Origin: Centipeda infelix ATCC 43532
GTDB lineage: Bacteria; Bacillota; Negativicutes; Selenomonadales; Selenomonadaceae
Direction: 5' to 3'
Assembly (NCBI RefSeq): GCF_000234095.1
Contig: NZ_JH376797.1
Location: 46,069 to 110,068 of the forward strand
DNA: 64,000 bases
In this document: positions 17,637 through 28,311 of the stretch, in pieces
Layout of the letters: every line of letters starts with the position of its first letter
How positions within the stretch are numbered: position 1 is the stretch's first letter
Position numbers and translations under genes: made by a program
Notes under the pieces: model-generated
Told to the model about the DNA's origin: nothing
Database searches by the model: none
The model's input: only the letters and a program-made list of their open reading frames with translations

Positions 17637-17689
17637 AAAGTCAAAAAATCAAAGAAAGTATTTGACTTTTTGACTTTAACTGATATAAT
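17637..17689 (+). promoter_or_regulatory. clpB promoter with a 17-bp inverted-repeat operator
   Basis: The -10 is TATAAT (17684-17689) and the -35 is TTGACT (17662-17667) with a 16-base spacer. The -35 lies in the right arm of a 17-bp inverted repeat, 17637-17653 with 17661-17677, with one mismatch and a 7-base spacer. The right arm holds two AGTCAAA heptads in tandem on the minus strand, separated by one base; the left arm holds one such heptad plus a second imperfect one (ATCAAA). The heptads resemble CtsR half-sites, though canonical CtsR boxes use a 3-base gap. Likely a heat-shock operator. Confidence 0.7.
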
Positions 17690-17727
17690 GGGTTCATAAA
17701 GACAAATATTCGATGGAGGGACATATT

Positions 17728-20301
<2,574 letters not shown>

Positions 20302-20307
20302 ATCCAA

Positions 20308-20360
20308 AAGTCTGCCCCGCTTGCGGGGAAGGGGGACAGCGAAGCGGTGGAAGGGGCACA
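20308..20360. repeat. GC-rich palindromic intergenic repeat
   Basis: 53 bases with nested inverted repeats: a small hairpin CCCCGC-TTG-CGGGG and flanking GCCCC/GGGGC. The layout (CCCCGC, GGGGAAGGGGGA, GCGAAGCGG, GGAAGGGGC) is like REP-type elements found in many bacterial genomes. It begins just after the clpB stop. Confidence 0.55.
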
Positions 20361-20364
20361 ACAG

Positions 20365-20402
20365 GGAGCAATATAAAGGTGTATTTTCCTTCATATTGCT
20401 CC
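20365..20402 (+). terminator. Probable clpB terminator
   Basis: A stem GGAGCAATAT / ATATTGCTCC (20365-20374 with 20393-20402), extended inward by AAGG/CCTT. Only a short T-rich tail follows, so termination strength is uncertain. Confidence 0.6.
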
Positions 20403-20508
20403 TTATTTCATTTCCGTATCAAAGGTTACAGTACTTTTTCATCGCTTTGCGTTATAATCGTCACACAGAGATGATGATGTACGATAATATAGATAAAGGA
20501 GAGAACCC

Positions 20509-21954
20509 ATGGAAAAGGTACTCGATTTGAAAAAGACGGTTGCCGAGCTGGTGGAGGAGAATCCCGAAGTAAAGGAGATCATGTCGCAGATCGGATTTAA
20601 GGAAATTACGAACCCCGTTGCGCTGAACGTAATGGGGCGCATCATGACGATTCCGCGCGGCGCAGCGGTGAAGGGGATCGAGCTCTCGAAGGTCATCGCG
20701 GCATTTGAGGAGCGTGGCTATCAGGTGATCAGCGATGATGCGCAGTCGCGGCAGGGGCGCATTCGAAACTTCATCGAGCGGCTGTCGGGCGGCGAGGATC
20801 TCGACTCCGTCCGCAAGGACTTCGTGCAGGAGTTCAGTCACGTCGACGCACAGGAGATCATGACGGCAGAACAGACCCTTATCAAGGAGGGAATGCCGAT
20901 CACAGAGGTACAGCGCCTCTGCGATGTTCATTCGGCGCTCTTTCACGGCGTAGCGAGCGAGCCGCCGGCAGGTGCGCTCTCGCATGACGAGATTCACGCA
21001 CAGGCGGCATCGGTGAATCCCGATGACATCGACGCGCTGCCCGAGGGGCATCCGCTCACGATCCTGCGTGCGGAGAATACGGCACTCGACGCGCTGCTCG
21101 ACACGATTGAGGGCGAGCTGGACGGCGCAAAGCGTACGGATGTCATGCTCCAGCACATTCTCGCGCTCGGTGATGTGCGCTCCCACTACATCAAGAAGGA
21201 AGAACTGCTGATGCCGATTCTCTACGATTACGGTGTCACGGGACCCTCGCAGGTCATGTGGGGCATCGACGATGAGATGAAGCGCGAGCTCGCCATGATT
21301 ATCAAGGCGCTCAAGGCGGACGAAGAGACGCTGCCCATGTATGAGTCACGGATCCGTGCACTCACGCAGCGCGTACGTGAAATGATCTTTAAGGAGGAGA
21401 AGATTCTCTTCCCACTCAGCCTGCGCTATTTCACGCAGATGGAATGGTATCGCTGCTATCACGATCTGCCGGACATGGGCATCTCGTTCGGCGTTCCCAT
21501 CCCTGCGTGGGAGGCGGCGCAGCCGTGGCTCGATCAGGAGGCAGCGCGTCTCGCACAGTCTCAGGTGGGCGGGAAGCTCCAGTTTCCGACCGGTGAGCTC
21601 TCGATGGAGCAGCTGACAACGATTCTTCAGCTGCTGCCCGTGGACATCACCTTTATCGACAAGGATGATGTCGTCCGCTTCTTCACAAACGAGGGGCAGG
21701 TGTTCACGCGTCCGCTGTCCGCACTCGGGCGCGACGTGATGAACTGCCACCCGCCCGAGATTATCCCCGTGGTGCGGAATCTGATCGCGGACTTCAAGGC
21801 GAAGAAGCGCACGCAGATGATCGTGCACCGCTACATCCGCGAGCGTCCGATCCGCGTGCAGTATCAGGCGATGTATGATAAGTCGGGCGAGTACATCGGC
21901 ACGGTCGAGTTCGTGACCGACCACGCAGAGCCGCTGGAAAAATTCCGTCGCTGA
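20509..21954 (+). CDS. DUF438 protein with DUF1858, hemerythrin-like and PAS domains
   Basis: 481 residues in four recognisable parts. A DUF1858 domain covers about 1-70 (VLDLKKTVAELVEENPEV), and DUF438 about 80-150. A hemerythrin HHE-type four-helix region spans about 180-310, with His in HPLTILRAEN, SHYIKKEELLMPILYDYG and Glu in FKEEKILFPL. A C-terminal PAS-like domain spans about 370-480 (LLPVDITFIDKDDVVRFF). The family is common in anaerobic Firmicutes and is suspected to sense or bind O2, NO or redox state through a di-iron site and PAS ligand; this is not proven. The gene has its own terminator downstream and no obvious operon partner. Confidence 0.88.
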   Translation: MEKVLDLKKTVAELVEENPEVKEIMSQIGFKEITNPVALNVMGRIMTIPRGAAVKGIELSKVIAAFEERGYQVISDDAQSRQGRIRNFIERLSGGEDLDSVRKDFVQEFSHVDAQEIMTAEQTLIKEGMPITEVQRLCDVHSALFHGVASEPPAGALSHDEIHAQAASVNPDDIDALPEGHPLTILRAENTALDALLDTIEGELDGAKRTDVMLQHILALGDVRSHYIKKEELLMPILYDYGVTGPSQVMWGIDDEMKRELAMIIKALKADEETLPMYESRIRALTQRVREMIFKEEKILFPLSLRYFTQMEWYRCYHDLPDMGISFGVPIPAWEAAQPWLDQEAARLAQSQVGGKLQFPTGELSMEQLTTILQLLPVDITFIDKDDVVRFFTNEGQVFTRPLSALGRDVMNCHPPEIIPVVRNLIADFKAKKRTQMIVHRYIRERPIRVQYQAMYDKSGEYIGTVEFVTDHAEPLEKFRR

Positions 21955-21992
21955 GACGTGACATAAGGATATGACAATACAATGAGTTCTTA

Positions 21993-22029
21993 GGCATGAA
22001 CTGGCACGAAACCGCTTCATGCCTTTTTT
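21993..22029 (+). terminator. Terminator of the DUF438 gene
   Basis: Stem GGCATGAA / TTCATGCC (21993-22000 with 22016-22023) followed by six T. Confidence 0.9.
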
Positions 22030-22048
22030 GAATGGGATTCCTTTAGTC

Positions 22049-22077
22049 TTGACATTGTATGTTGAAGTGGATACTAT
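22049..22077 (+). promoter_or_regulatory. Promoter of the UDG-like/PARG-like unit
   Basis: -35 TTGACA (22049-22054), 17-base spacer, -10 TACTAT (22072-22077). It lies between the upstream terminator and the start codon at 22109, so the two-gene unit is transcribed on its own. Confidence 0.78.
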
Positions 22078-22108
22078 AGATGTTAGAATGAAATGAGGAG
22101 GGCCAGAA

Positions 22109-22858
22109 ATGAACAAATGTGAAGCCTATGACAAGCTTGTAAAAGATGCGCAGAAATTCTATCAGGATCAGGATGGATCTTCTTTTCTGATGCCGCTTGA
22201 TGAGACGTTTGGTGTTTGTAAAGAAATCAATCTTTATACCTATTGGCAGGGCAGAGGATATGCTGAAACGACGCCGGAAATCAAATACTTGTTGGTTGGA
22301 CAGGACTGGGGTAACCCATATTCTGTACCGAAGACGTTTCAAGATCGGATCAGAGAGATTATCAGCGGAAAAGACTTACCGTATATCAGTGACGAAAAGA
22401 AAATGGACAGTGGGTTTCAAACGGATAAAAACTTGATTGAACTCTTTCGTCATTTGGGTTATGAAATTGCACAACAGCAGTACGATGAGCTTTTCTTTAC
22501 GAATTTTTGCTTGGGCTATCGGCGTAAAGAAAGCAGCAGGGGTATGAAGAAGGAGGTCATGAATAAGGACAGGGAGCGTTTTCGGGAGTTATGTACCATA
22601 TTGCAGCCAAAGAATATTTTGTGCTTGGGACGTATGAGCTTTGAATGTGTTTATAAGGCACTTGTAAAAGGATCCAGAATACCATATAAGGGCTATATGA
22701 AATACATCGAAGAACATCCACAGATCAACGCGGATCCTGTGTATGGGGGCGGGGTGATATACCCGCTGGCACATTGCGGCGGTCTTGGGATAAGGAATCG
22801 ACCATTGGAGCAGCAAATTGAAGATTGGAAGTGGGTCGGGGAGACCTCCATGCAATGA
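22109..22858 (+). CDS. Uracil-DNA-glycosylase-like protein
   Basis: A 249-residue protein, AT-richer than its surroundings. The segment YLLVGQDWGNP resembles the first catalytic loop (GQDP type) of the uracil-DNA glycosylase superfamily, and LAHCGGLGIRNRP near the C terminus may be the second motif. LQPKNILCLGRMSFECV looks like the conserved beta strand and helix between them. No iron-sulfur cysteine pattern of the type 4/5 enzymes is evident. Its role may be base removal or recognition of a modified base. GGAGGG precedes the start. The PARG-like gene follows after 21 bases, so both probably act together. The family call is tentative. Confidence 0.55.
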   Translation: MNKCEAYDKLVKDAQKFYQDQDGSSFLMPLDETFGVCKEINLYTYWQGRGYAETTPEIKYLLVGQDWGNPYSVPKTFQDRIREIISGKDLPYISDEKKMDSGFQTDKNLIELFRHLGYEIAQQQYDELFFTNFCLGYRRKESSRGMKKEVMNKDRERFRELCTILQPKNILCLGRMSFECVYKALVKGSRIPYKGYMKYIEEHPQINADPVYGGGVIYPLAHCGGLGIRNRPLEQQIEDWKWVGETSMQ

Positions 22859-22879
22859 GATGAAAAAGGAGGGGCTGCG

Positions 22880-24280
22880 ATGTCTCGGCAGGAACGCAGG
22901 CGAATCGCGGAAGAAACCATACAGGTTACGCATCGAGGCAGGTATCAAAAGGATGGAAAAACAATAGTTCTTCCCAAAGAGAACTGTAGCACAGCAATTC
23001 TCATAGATGCCAAGGAGGCAAAACGCTGTGGAGAAGTTGTAAAAAGTTGCTGCTCGATATCAGATACGCCCGATATCTACATCTTGGATGCAGATTCTTT
23101 TGCCTGTGCCGAGGGAATGGAGAACGTCCTCGTAATGAATTTCGCCAATGCACACGTACCCGGCGGCGGGTTTCGAAACGGCGCAAATGCACAGGAAGAA
23201 TGTTTGTGCAGAGAGAGTACGCTCTATCATTCCATAGGCGGCGATGTGGCATACGAGATGTATGACTATAACAATCGTCGAAAAAATGCCTGTGATTCCG
23301 ACTACATGATACTATCACCCCATGTATGCGTCTTTCGGGATCTTCATGATGATTTTTTGGATGAGCCGTTTCTGACCTCTGTCATTACGATTCCTGCGCC
23401 GAACCGCAACGGTGCGGCGCGGGAGGTTTCTCCCGCTGTGCTGTCCCGTGTAATGAAATCGAGGCTAAGGAAAATGTTTGCCGTTGCCGCAGCGCATGGG
23501 TATTCGTCTCTCGTTCTTGGCGCATGGGGATGCGGGGCATTTGGACACGATCCACATAACGTTGCAAAGTATTTTTATGATATTCTTATGAATGAAGGAT
23601 ATCATAAATACTTTCAGACAATAGCATTTGCAATTATTGATAGAGGTGAAAAGAAAAATTTTCACGCATTTGCAGATGTATTTCAGGATGTTGGAACAAT
23701 ATGCACCAATGATACATCTGAAGCTGTGACAGCAGTACCGGGATTTTATCAAACAAATCATCCGTTCATCACATACAACTTTTCGCAGGAAAACATTTCG
23801 CCTGAGAATATGGGGTATTCCTATGGCACAACGAAGAACGGAATTCCCTTTATGGCAGAAATCTGGGAGCAGACCGATGGCGATCGGGCTGTGGCATTCT
23901 ATCTTCCTGTTATGGAAGGCTTCATGAAGCTTGAGGGCATGCCGCTTGTCAATGAAGCAACCGATACGAAGACCTTTTTTATTCAAAAGCCGGTCAAGGC
24001 GTTTCATGCTTTGTGTGTCGGCATGGCAGACGGCGGCATGGTGGACGATTTAAGCGTTCTGTTTGCTTATGTCAGGTTTTTGGAAGAATGTAATTTGCTT
24101 GCATTTTCAACCGACCTCCAAAATGCATATGCATTTCTCTTGACAGATGTGACAGGGCATGATCTGATTGCGATTACGATATCGCTCACAATAGAGGGGG
24201 AGACAGTGGCATCTACACCGCTTTCCTGGATTCCGTTTCACCATCCGTCCCCAAAGAGAACACATCTGCGTTTGGTGTAG
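22880..24280 (+). CDS. Microbial PARG-like ADP-ribose glycohydrolase (TIGR02452 type) with extra C-terminal domain
   Basis: 466 residues. The first about 270 residues match the bacterial PARG/macro fold: MNFANAHVPGGGFRNGANAQ includes the PARG signature GGG-x7-QEE (GGG at 95-97, QEE at 105-107), the two Glu being the catalytic pair. LGAWGCGAFGHDP is the conserved diphosphate-binding loop. Such enzymes cut ADP-ribose from proteins or nucleic acid. A C-terminal part of about 190 residues, from about 275, is not part of the core fold and I do not recognise it. AAGGAGG lies 8 bases before the start. It shares a promoter with the UDG-like gene and ends at its own terminator. No ADP-ribosyltransferase gene is adjacent. 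Confidence 0.8.
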   Translation: MSRQERRRIAEETIQVTHRGRYQKDGKTIVLPKENCSTAILIDAKEAKRCGEVVKSCCSISDTPDIYILDADSFACAEGMENVLVMNFANAHVPGGGFRNGANAQEECLCRESTLYHSIGGDVAYEMYDYNNRRKNACDSDYMILSPHVCVFRDLHDDFLDEPFLTSVITIPAPNRNGAAREVSPAVLSRVMKSRLRKMFAVAAAHGYSSLVLGAWGCGAFGHDPHNVAKYFYDILMNEGYHKYFQTIAFAIIDRGEKKNFHAFADVFQDVGTICTNDTSEAVTAVPGFYQTNHPFITYNFSQENISPENMGYSYGTTKNGIPFMAEIWEQTDGDRAVAFYLPVMEGFMKLEGMPLVNEATDTKTFFIQKPVKAFHALCVGMADGGMVDDLSVLFAYVRFLEECNLLAFSTDLQNAYAFLLTDVTGHDLIAITISLTIEGETVASTPLSWIPFHHPSPKRTHLRLV

Positions 24281-24315
24281 TGCATTCAAAAAGGAACGTA
24301 GACGCATATAACTTA

Positions 24316-24346
24316 GCCTGTCAAGAAAAATACTTGACAGGCTTTT
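24316..24346 (+). terminator. Terminator of the PARG-like gene
   Basis: Perfect 10-bp stem GCCTGTCAAG / CTTGACAGGC (24316-24325 with 24333-24342) followed by TTTT. Its right arm contains the -35 box of the next promoter. Confidence 0.92.
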
Positions 24347-24362
24347 CGTTTGCCGCTATAAT
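24334..24362 (+). promoter_or_regulatory. Promoter of the ylxM-ffh operon
   Basis: Perfect consensus TTGACA (24334-24339), 17-base spacer, TATAAT (24357-24362). The -35 box is part of the preceding terminator stem. Confidence 0.88.
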
Positions 24363-24392
24363 TCCAACAGTGTTTAGAAACAGGTGATGTGC

Positions 24393-24758
24393 ATGGAGCG
24401 ACTTTATGAGCTCGCAAGACTGTATGACCTGTACGGCGGGCTTCTTACGGGAAAGCAGCGCGAGTGTCTGCGTCTGCACATCGCGGAGGACTTTTCCCTC
24501 GCGGAGATCGGCGAGGAGCTGGGCATCACGCGGCAGGCGGCGCATGACAATATCCGCCGCGCAGAGCGTGCGCTCACGGAGATGGAGGAGACACTCGGAC
24601 TCCTCGCGCGTCAACAGGCGCAGGAGCACGCACTTACTGCGATCTGTGCGGAGCTGCGTGCACTCAGAGAACCGATTGCGTGCGTTGATGTGCGGCGCAT
24701 CGCGGACGAACTGGAACAATACACATCACAGGACGATACGAAGGAGGTGGGAGAATGA
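24393..24758 (+). CDS. ylxM: YlxM/p13-like helix-turn-helix protein, SRP-associated
   Basis: A 121-residue protein with a sigma-70 region-4-like helix-turn-helix. LTGKQRECLRLHIAEDFSLA leads into IGEELGITRQAAHDNIRRAE, the DNA-binding-like helix pair. YlxM is encoded before ffh in many Firmicutes and has been linked to SRP GTPase activity. The start at 24393 has AGGTG at 6 bases; earlier GTG/ATG codons at 24384 and 24387 lie on top of that site. Its stop overlaps the ffh start as ATGA. Confidence 0.9.
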   Translation: MERLYELARLYDLYGGLLTGKQRECLRLHIAEDFSLAEIGEELGITRQAAHDNIRRAERALTEMEETLGLLARQQAQEHALTAICAELRALREPIACVDVRRIADELEQYTSQDDTKEVGE

Positions 24759-26131
24759 TCTTTGAGAATCTGTCCGATCGTTTGCAGGGGATCTTCAAGA
24801 AGCTGCGCGGACATGGCAAGCTGACCGAGGACGATGTGAACGATGCCATGCGCGAGGTGCGGATGGCACTCCTCGAAGCAGATGTCAACTTCAAGGTCGT
24901 CAAGGACTTCGTCAAACGCGTGAAGGAGCGTGCCGTCGGGCAGGAGGTGCTCGACACACTCACGGCGGCACAGGCGGTCATCAAGATCGTTGACGAGGAA
25001 CTGACCGCGCTGATGGGCGGGACGGAGAGCCGTCTCAACATCAGTCCGAACCCGCCGACCGTCATCATGCTCGTCGGCCTCCAAGGCTCGGGTAAGACCA
25101 CATCGGCGGGCAAGCTCGCGCTCATGCTCAAGAAGCAGGGCAAACGCCCGCTGCTCGTCGCGGACGACATCTATCGTCCCGCTGCGATCAAGCAGCTCGA
25201 AGTCATCGGTGAAAAGGTCGAAGTGCCCGTGTTCTCGCAGGGGCAGGAGGATGCCGTCGCCATTGCACGCGCCGCGATCGGTCATTCGGCATCGCACGCG
25301 AACGATGTCGTCATCATCGACACTGCGGGACGTTTGCAGATCGACGAAACGCTCATGCAGGAGCTGCGCGATATCAAGGCTGCGGTAAAGCCGCATGAGA
25401 TCCTGCTCGTTGTGGATGCCATGACGGGACAGGAAGCCGTCAACGTCGCGCAGTCTTTTGACGAGTCGCTCGGGCTGGATGGCGTCATCATGACGAAGCT
25501 CGACGGCGACGCACGCGGCGGTGCCGCACTTTCGATCAAGGCGGTCACGGGCTGTCCCGTGAAGTTCGTCGGCATGGGCGAGAAGCTCGAACCGCTCGAG
25601 GTGTTCCACCCCGACCGCATGGCATCGCGCATCCTCGGCATGGGCGATGTGCTCTCCCTCGTGGAGAAGGCACAGGAGAACTTCGACCTCGAAAACGCGA
25701 AGAAGATGGAGGCGAAGCTCCGCAAGAACGACTTCACGCTCGACGACTTCCTCGATCAGCTGCAGCAGGTGAAGAAGCTCGGATCGCTGAATAGCATCCT
25801 CGGCATGATTCCGGGGATGGGCAATCTCAAGAAGAAGCTCGGCGATCAGGAGTTTGACCTCGACGGCAAGGAGATGCGCCAGCTTGAGGCAATCATCCGT
25901 GCGATGACACCGAAGGAGCGTGCGGATATCACGATCATCAACGGCAGCCGCCGCAAGCGCATCGCTGCGGGCAGCGGAACACGCGTGCAGGATGTCAATA
26001 AGCTGCTCAAGCAGTTTGGCGAGATGCGCAAGATGATGAAGAAAATGAAGAAGATGAAGGGCAAGGGCGGAATGCCCTCCATGCCGTCACTCGGCGGCAT
26101 GGGGCTTCCGAAGATGCCATTCTTCAAATAA
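24755..26131 (+). CDS. ffh: Signal recognition particle protein Ffh
   Basis: 458 residues: N domain (1-90), G domain with P-loop [39 protein letters not shown], and a C-terminal methionine-rich M domain with [11 protein letters not shown]. Ffh with 4.5S RNA binds signal sequences on nascent chains and delivers them to FtsY. It follows ylxM with a four-base overlap and precedes rpsP by 38 bases. Confidence 0.97.
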   Translation: MIFENLSDRLQGIFKKLRGHGKLTEDDVNDAMREVRMALLEADVNFKVVKDFVKRVKERAVGQEVLDTLTAAQAVIKIVDEELTALMGGTESRLNISPNPPTVIMLVGLQGSGKTTSAGKLALMLKKQGKRPLLVADDIYRPAAIKQLEVIGEKVEVPVFSQGQEDAVAIARAAIGHSASHANDVVIIDTAGRLQIDETLMQELRDIKAAVKPHEILLVVDAMTGQEAVNVAQSFDESLGLDGVIMTKLDGDARGGAALSIKAVTGCPVKFVGMGEKLEPLEVFHPDRMASRILGMGDVLSLVEKAQENFDLENAKKMEAKLRKNDFTLDDFLDQLQQVKKLGSLNSILGMIPGMGNLKKKLGDQEFDLDGKEMRQLEAIIRAMTPKERADITIINGSRRKRIAAGSGTRVQDVNKLLKQFGEMRKMMKKMKKMKGKGGMPSMPSLGGMGLPKMPFFK

Positions 26132-26169
26132 TACACAATGAATCTCACACAACGAAAGGTGGTGAAATT

Positions 26170-26445
26170 ATGGCAGTCAAGATTCGTTTGAACCGCATGG
26201 GTGCGAAGAAGAATCCCTTTTATCGCATTGTGGTCGCCGACTCGCGTGCACCGCGTGACGGTCGATTCATCGAGATCCTTGGAAACTACGATCCGTCGAA
26301 GCAGCCCGCTGTCGTCAGCATTGACGAGGAGAAGGCAATCGACTGGATGAAGAAGGGCGCACAGCCGACCGACACGGTCAGGAACCTCCTGAGCAAGAAC
26401 GGTACGATGGCGAAATTCGCCGAGGCAAAGCGTCAGAAGGACTGA
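26170..26445 (+). CDS. rpsP: 30S ribosomal protein S16
   Basis: 91 residues starting [20 protein letters not shown], the universal S16 N terminus, with the [14 protein letters not shown] segment. AAAGGTGG precedes the start. S16 is needed for 30S assembly. The gene lies in the usual ffh-rpsP-khpA order. Confidence 0.98.
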   Translation: MAVKIRLNRMGAKKNPFYRIVVADSRAPRDGRFIEILGNYDPSKQPAVVSIDEEKAIDWMKKGAQPTDTVRNLLSKNGTMAKFAEAKRQKD

Positions 26446-26464
26446 CAAATACAGTGCGTGCGCG

Positions 26465-26505
26465 GGGGACTTCACCATCTCGGTGAACTCTCGCGGCGTG
26501 CGTAT
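26465..26505 (+). other. Imperfect hairpin between rpsP and khpA
   Basis: CGCGGGGGACTTCACC pairs with GGTGAACTCTCGCG around a short ATCTC loop, with one or two bulges. It has no T run, so it is more likely an RNA processing or stability element than a terminator. Confidence 0.4.
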
Positions 26506-26528
26506 TGCGATGAGGAGAGACGACCGGC

Positions 26529-26756
26529 GTGAAAGAGATAGTCGAGGTTATCGCAAAATCCTTGGTCGATCATCCGGAAGCTGTCGTCGTTGACGAAACG
26601 CAGGATGATCAGGAGATCATATTGAGACTTCGTGTGGCAGAGGATGACATGGGTAAGGTCATCGGCAAGCAGGGGCGCATCGCAAAAGCGCTGCGCAGTG
26701 TTGTCAAGGCTGCCGCGACGAAGGAGAATAAGAGGGCAACGGTCGAGATCGGCTGA
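26529..26756 (+). CDS. khpA: KH-domain RNA-binding protein KhpA
   Basis: 75 residues consisting of one KH domain with the GKVIGKQGRIAKALR loop (the GxxG motif that holds RNA). KhpA, often with KhpB/Jag, affects cell elongation and RNA stability in Firmicutes. The GTG at 26529 is the start, following GAGGAGAG. It lies in the classical position after rpsP, and a terminator follows. Confidence 0.93.
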   Translation: MKEIVEVIAKSLVDHPEAVVVDETQDDQEIILRLRVAEDDMGKVIGKQGRIAKALRSVVKAAATKENKRATVEIG

Positions 26757-26758
26757 TG

Positions 26759-26796
26759 TGCAAACGGCGTGCGTCTCGGACGGTCGCCGTTTTTGC
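26759..26796 (+). terminator. Terminator after khpA
   Basis: Stem AAACGGCG / CGCCGTTT with an interrupted loop of about 15 bases, then TTT. It sits within 10 bases of the khpA stop. Confidence 0.78.
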
Positions 26797-26824
26797 ATAT
26801 TTGTTGCAATAGGAGAAATACAGA

Positions 26825-27235
26825 GTGGATACAATCACAATGAAGGTGCCTGTCACCGTCAAGGCAAAGCTGACGGAGAAGCTGCGTGCGAAGATGCTCA
26901 AGGAGATGGAGGAAGGTCTCAGCCGTGCGGAGCTCGAGGTGCAGCAGCTCGGCATCCAGGAGAAGCGCGTCATGCAGGAGGCGGAGCAGGGCGAGCTGAC
27001 GCCGCAGGCGATTCAGCACATCAACGCGATCCGTCAGGAGCGTCAGCGTCGTCTCGACTACATCGAGGAGACGACGGCACATCGCGAAGAGCTGCAGAAG
27101 TTCGTCGAGGGTGCGGAAATCGTGCAGGGCACGCTTGAGCGTCTGGTCAAGGCGAAGGTCGGCGACGATATGCGCGAGCTCATGAACGTCGAGATTCTGG
27201 TGGAGGATGACAAGATTGTCGCCATCCGTTCCTGA
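26825..27235 (+). CDS. ylqD: YlqD family protein
   Basis: 136 residues. Most of the chain is charged and heptad-like (residues 20-95), predicting a long coiled coil, with a short beta segment at the end (VEILVEDDKIVAIRS). It matches the YlqD family found between khpA and rimM in Firmicutes; the function is unknown. The GTG start at 26825 has AGGAGA 8 bases upstream. The end overlaps rimM by 29 bases. Confidence 0.85.
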   Translation: MDTITMKVPVTVKAKLTEKLRAKMLKEMEEGLSRAELEVQQLGIQEKRVMQEAEQGELTPQAIQHINAIRQERQRRLDYIEETTAHREELQKFVEGAEIVQGTLERLVKAKVGDDMRELMNVEILVEDDKIVAIRS

Positions 27236-27725
27236 TGCGAGCAATGAGCGCATCGTCATTGGACGCGTCGGTGCGGCGCATGGGATTCGCGGCGAGCTGC
27301 GCGTTATCCCGCTGACGGACTTTCCCGAGCGTTTTGCTGCGCTGCGCGAGGTTATGGTCGGCGATGAGCTGCTGCACATCGAGAGCGTCAAGCCGCAGGG
27401 GAAGAACTTCCTCATGCGTTTCCGTGAGTATGCTGTCCGCGAGGACGCGCAAAAACTTACGGGGCGGCATCTCACCGTTGCGCGAGCAGAGGCGGCACCG
27501 CTCGATGAGGGCGAGTACTACGTCTTTGACATCGTGGGGCTGACGGTGTACGATGAGGAGGACAATGAACTTGGCACGGTCGAGAATGTTCTCCGTACGG
27601 GCAGCAACGATGTCTATGCCGTGCGCAGTGAGGATGGGCGTGAGATTCTCATTCCCGCACTGCGTGCGGTTGTACGCGAGATCGATGTGCCGGGCGGGCA
27701 CATGACAGTACGATTCCCGCAGTAA
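27207..27725 (+). CDS. rimM: Ribosome maturation factor RimM
   Basis: 172 residues: an N-terminal barrel domain (IVIGRVGAAHGIRGELRV, with the family GxxxxxxGxxGE pattern) and a C-terminal PRC-barrel domain with EYYVFDIVGL and IPALRAVVREID. RimM binds S19 and helps mature the 30S head. The start is uncertain: GGAGG lies directly against the ATG at 27207, while a TTG at 27216 is 9 bases from it and may be the true start. The usual next gene trmD is absent; a terminator follows. Confidence 0.93.
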   Translation: MTRLSPSVPDASNERIVIGRVGAAHGIRGELRVIPLTDFPERFAALREVMVGDELLHIESVKPQGKNFLMRFREYAVREDAQKLTGRHLTVARAEAAPLDEGEYYVFDIVGLTVYDEEDNELGTVENVLRTGSNDVYAVRSEDGREILIPALRAVVREIDVPGGHMTVRFPQ

Positions 27726-27760
27726 GCGGACGGGGAGGACATCTCTCCGCTCCGCTTTTT
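27725..27760 (+). terminator. Terminator after rimM
   Basis: Inverted repeat AGCGGA...TCCGCT with an inner GGGGAG/CTCTCC pairing, then TTTTT. Confidence 0.78.
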
Positions 27761-27834
27761 CTTTGCGGAAAATCGCGTCTCATGTTATAATGTATCAAAA
27801 GTTTCTATTTCTTTTATTCATAAGGGGTCAGAAT

Positions 27835-28311
27835 ATGCTCACCTGTATCACGCACTCTCCCGAAGAGACTGCGCATTTAGCGGGAACAATCGGTAAAATC
27901 ATCCGCGAGGGGACGGTGATCTGCCTCGATGGAGAACTTGGGGTGGGCAAGACGCTCTTTGTGCGTGCGCTTGCGCGGACGCTCGGGGTGGAGAGCGACG
28001 TGACGAGCCCGACGTTCAACCTCATGAACATCTATGAGGCGGCATGTCCCATTGTGCATTTTGACCTCTATCGAATCGAATCCGAGGAGGAACTGGAAGA
28101 CATCGGCTTCTATGAGTACGTTGAGGCGACGGAGGGCATTGTTCTGATCGAGTGGGCGGAGAAATTTCCCGATGCGATGCCTGAGGATCGCGTGCAGGTA
28201 AACATCGCGGCACTGGACGGGGAGGAGCGGCAGTTCACCTTTGCCGCCGAAGGGGAGTTGAGTACGGCTCTCTTGGAGGAGTTGAGCGATATTGTCAATC
28301 CTGAGCATTGA
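27835..28311 (+). CDS. tsaE: tRNA threonylcarbamoyladenosine (t6A) synthesis ATPase TsaE
   Basis: 158 residues with Walker A GELGVGKT and the Thr-Ser-Pro-Thr-Phe switch (TSPTFNL), plus the conserved IEWAEKFP segment. TsaE powers cycling of the TsaBDE complex that adds threonylcarbamoyl to A37 of ANN-decoding tRNAs. The start at 27835 follows AAGGGG; the frame is open further upstream but without family similarity. It overlaps tsaB by 20 bases. Confidence 0.95.
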   Translation: MLTCITHSPEETAHLAGTIGKIIREGTVICLDGELGVGKTLFVRALARTLGVESDVTSPTFNLMNIYEAACPIVHFDLYRIESEEELEDIGFYEYVEATEGIVLIEWAEKFPDAMPEDRVQVNIAALDGEERQFTFAAEGELSTALLEELSDIVNPEH

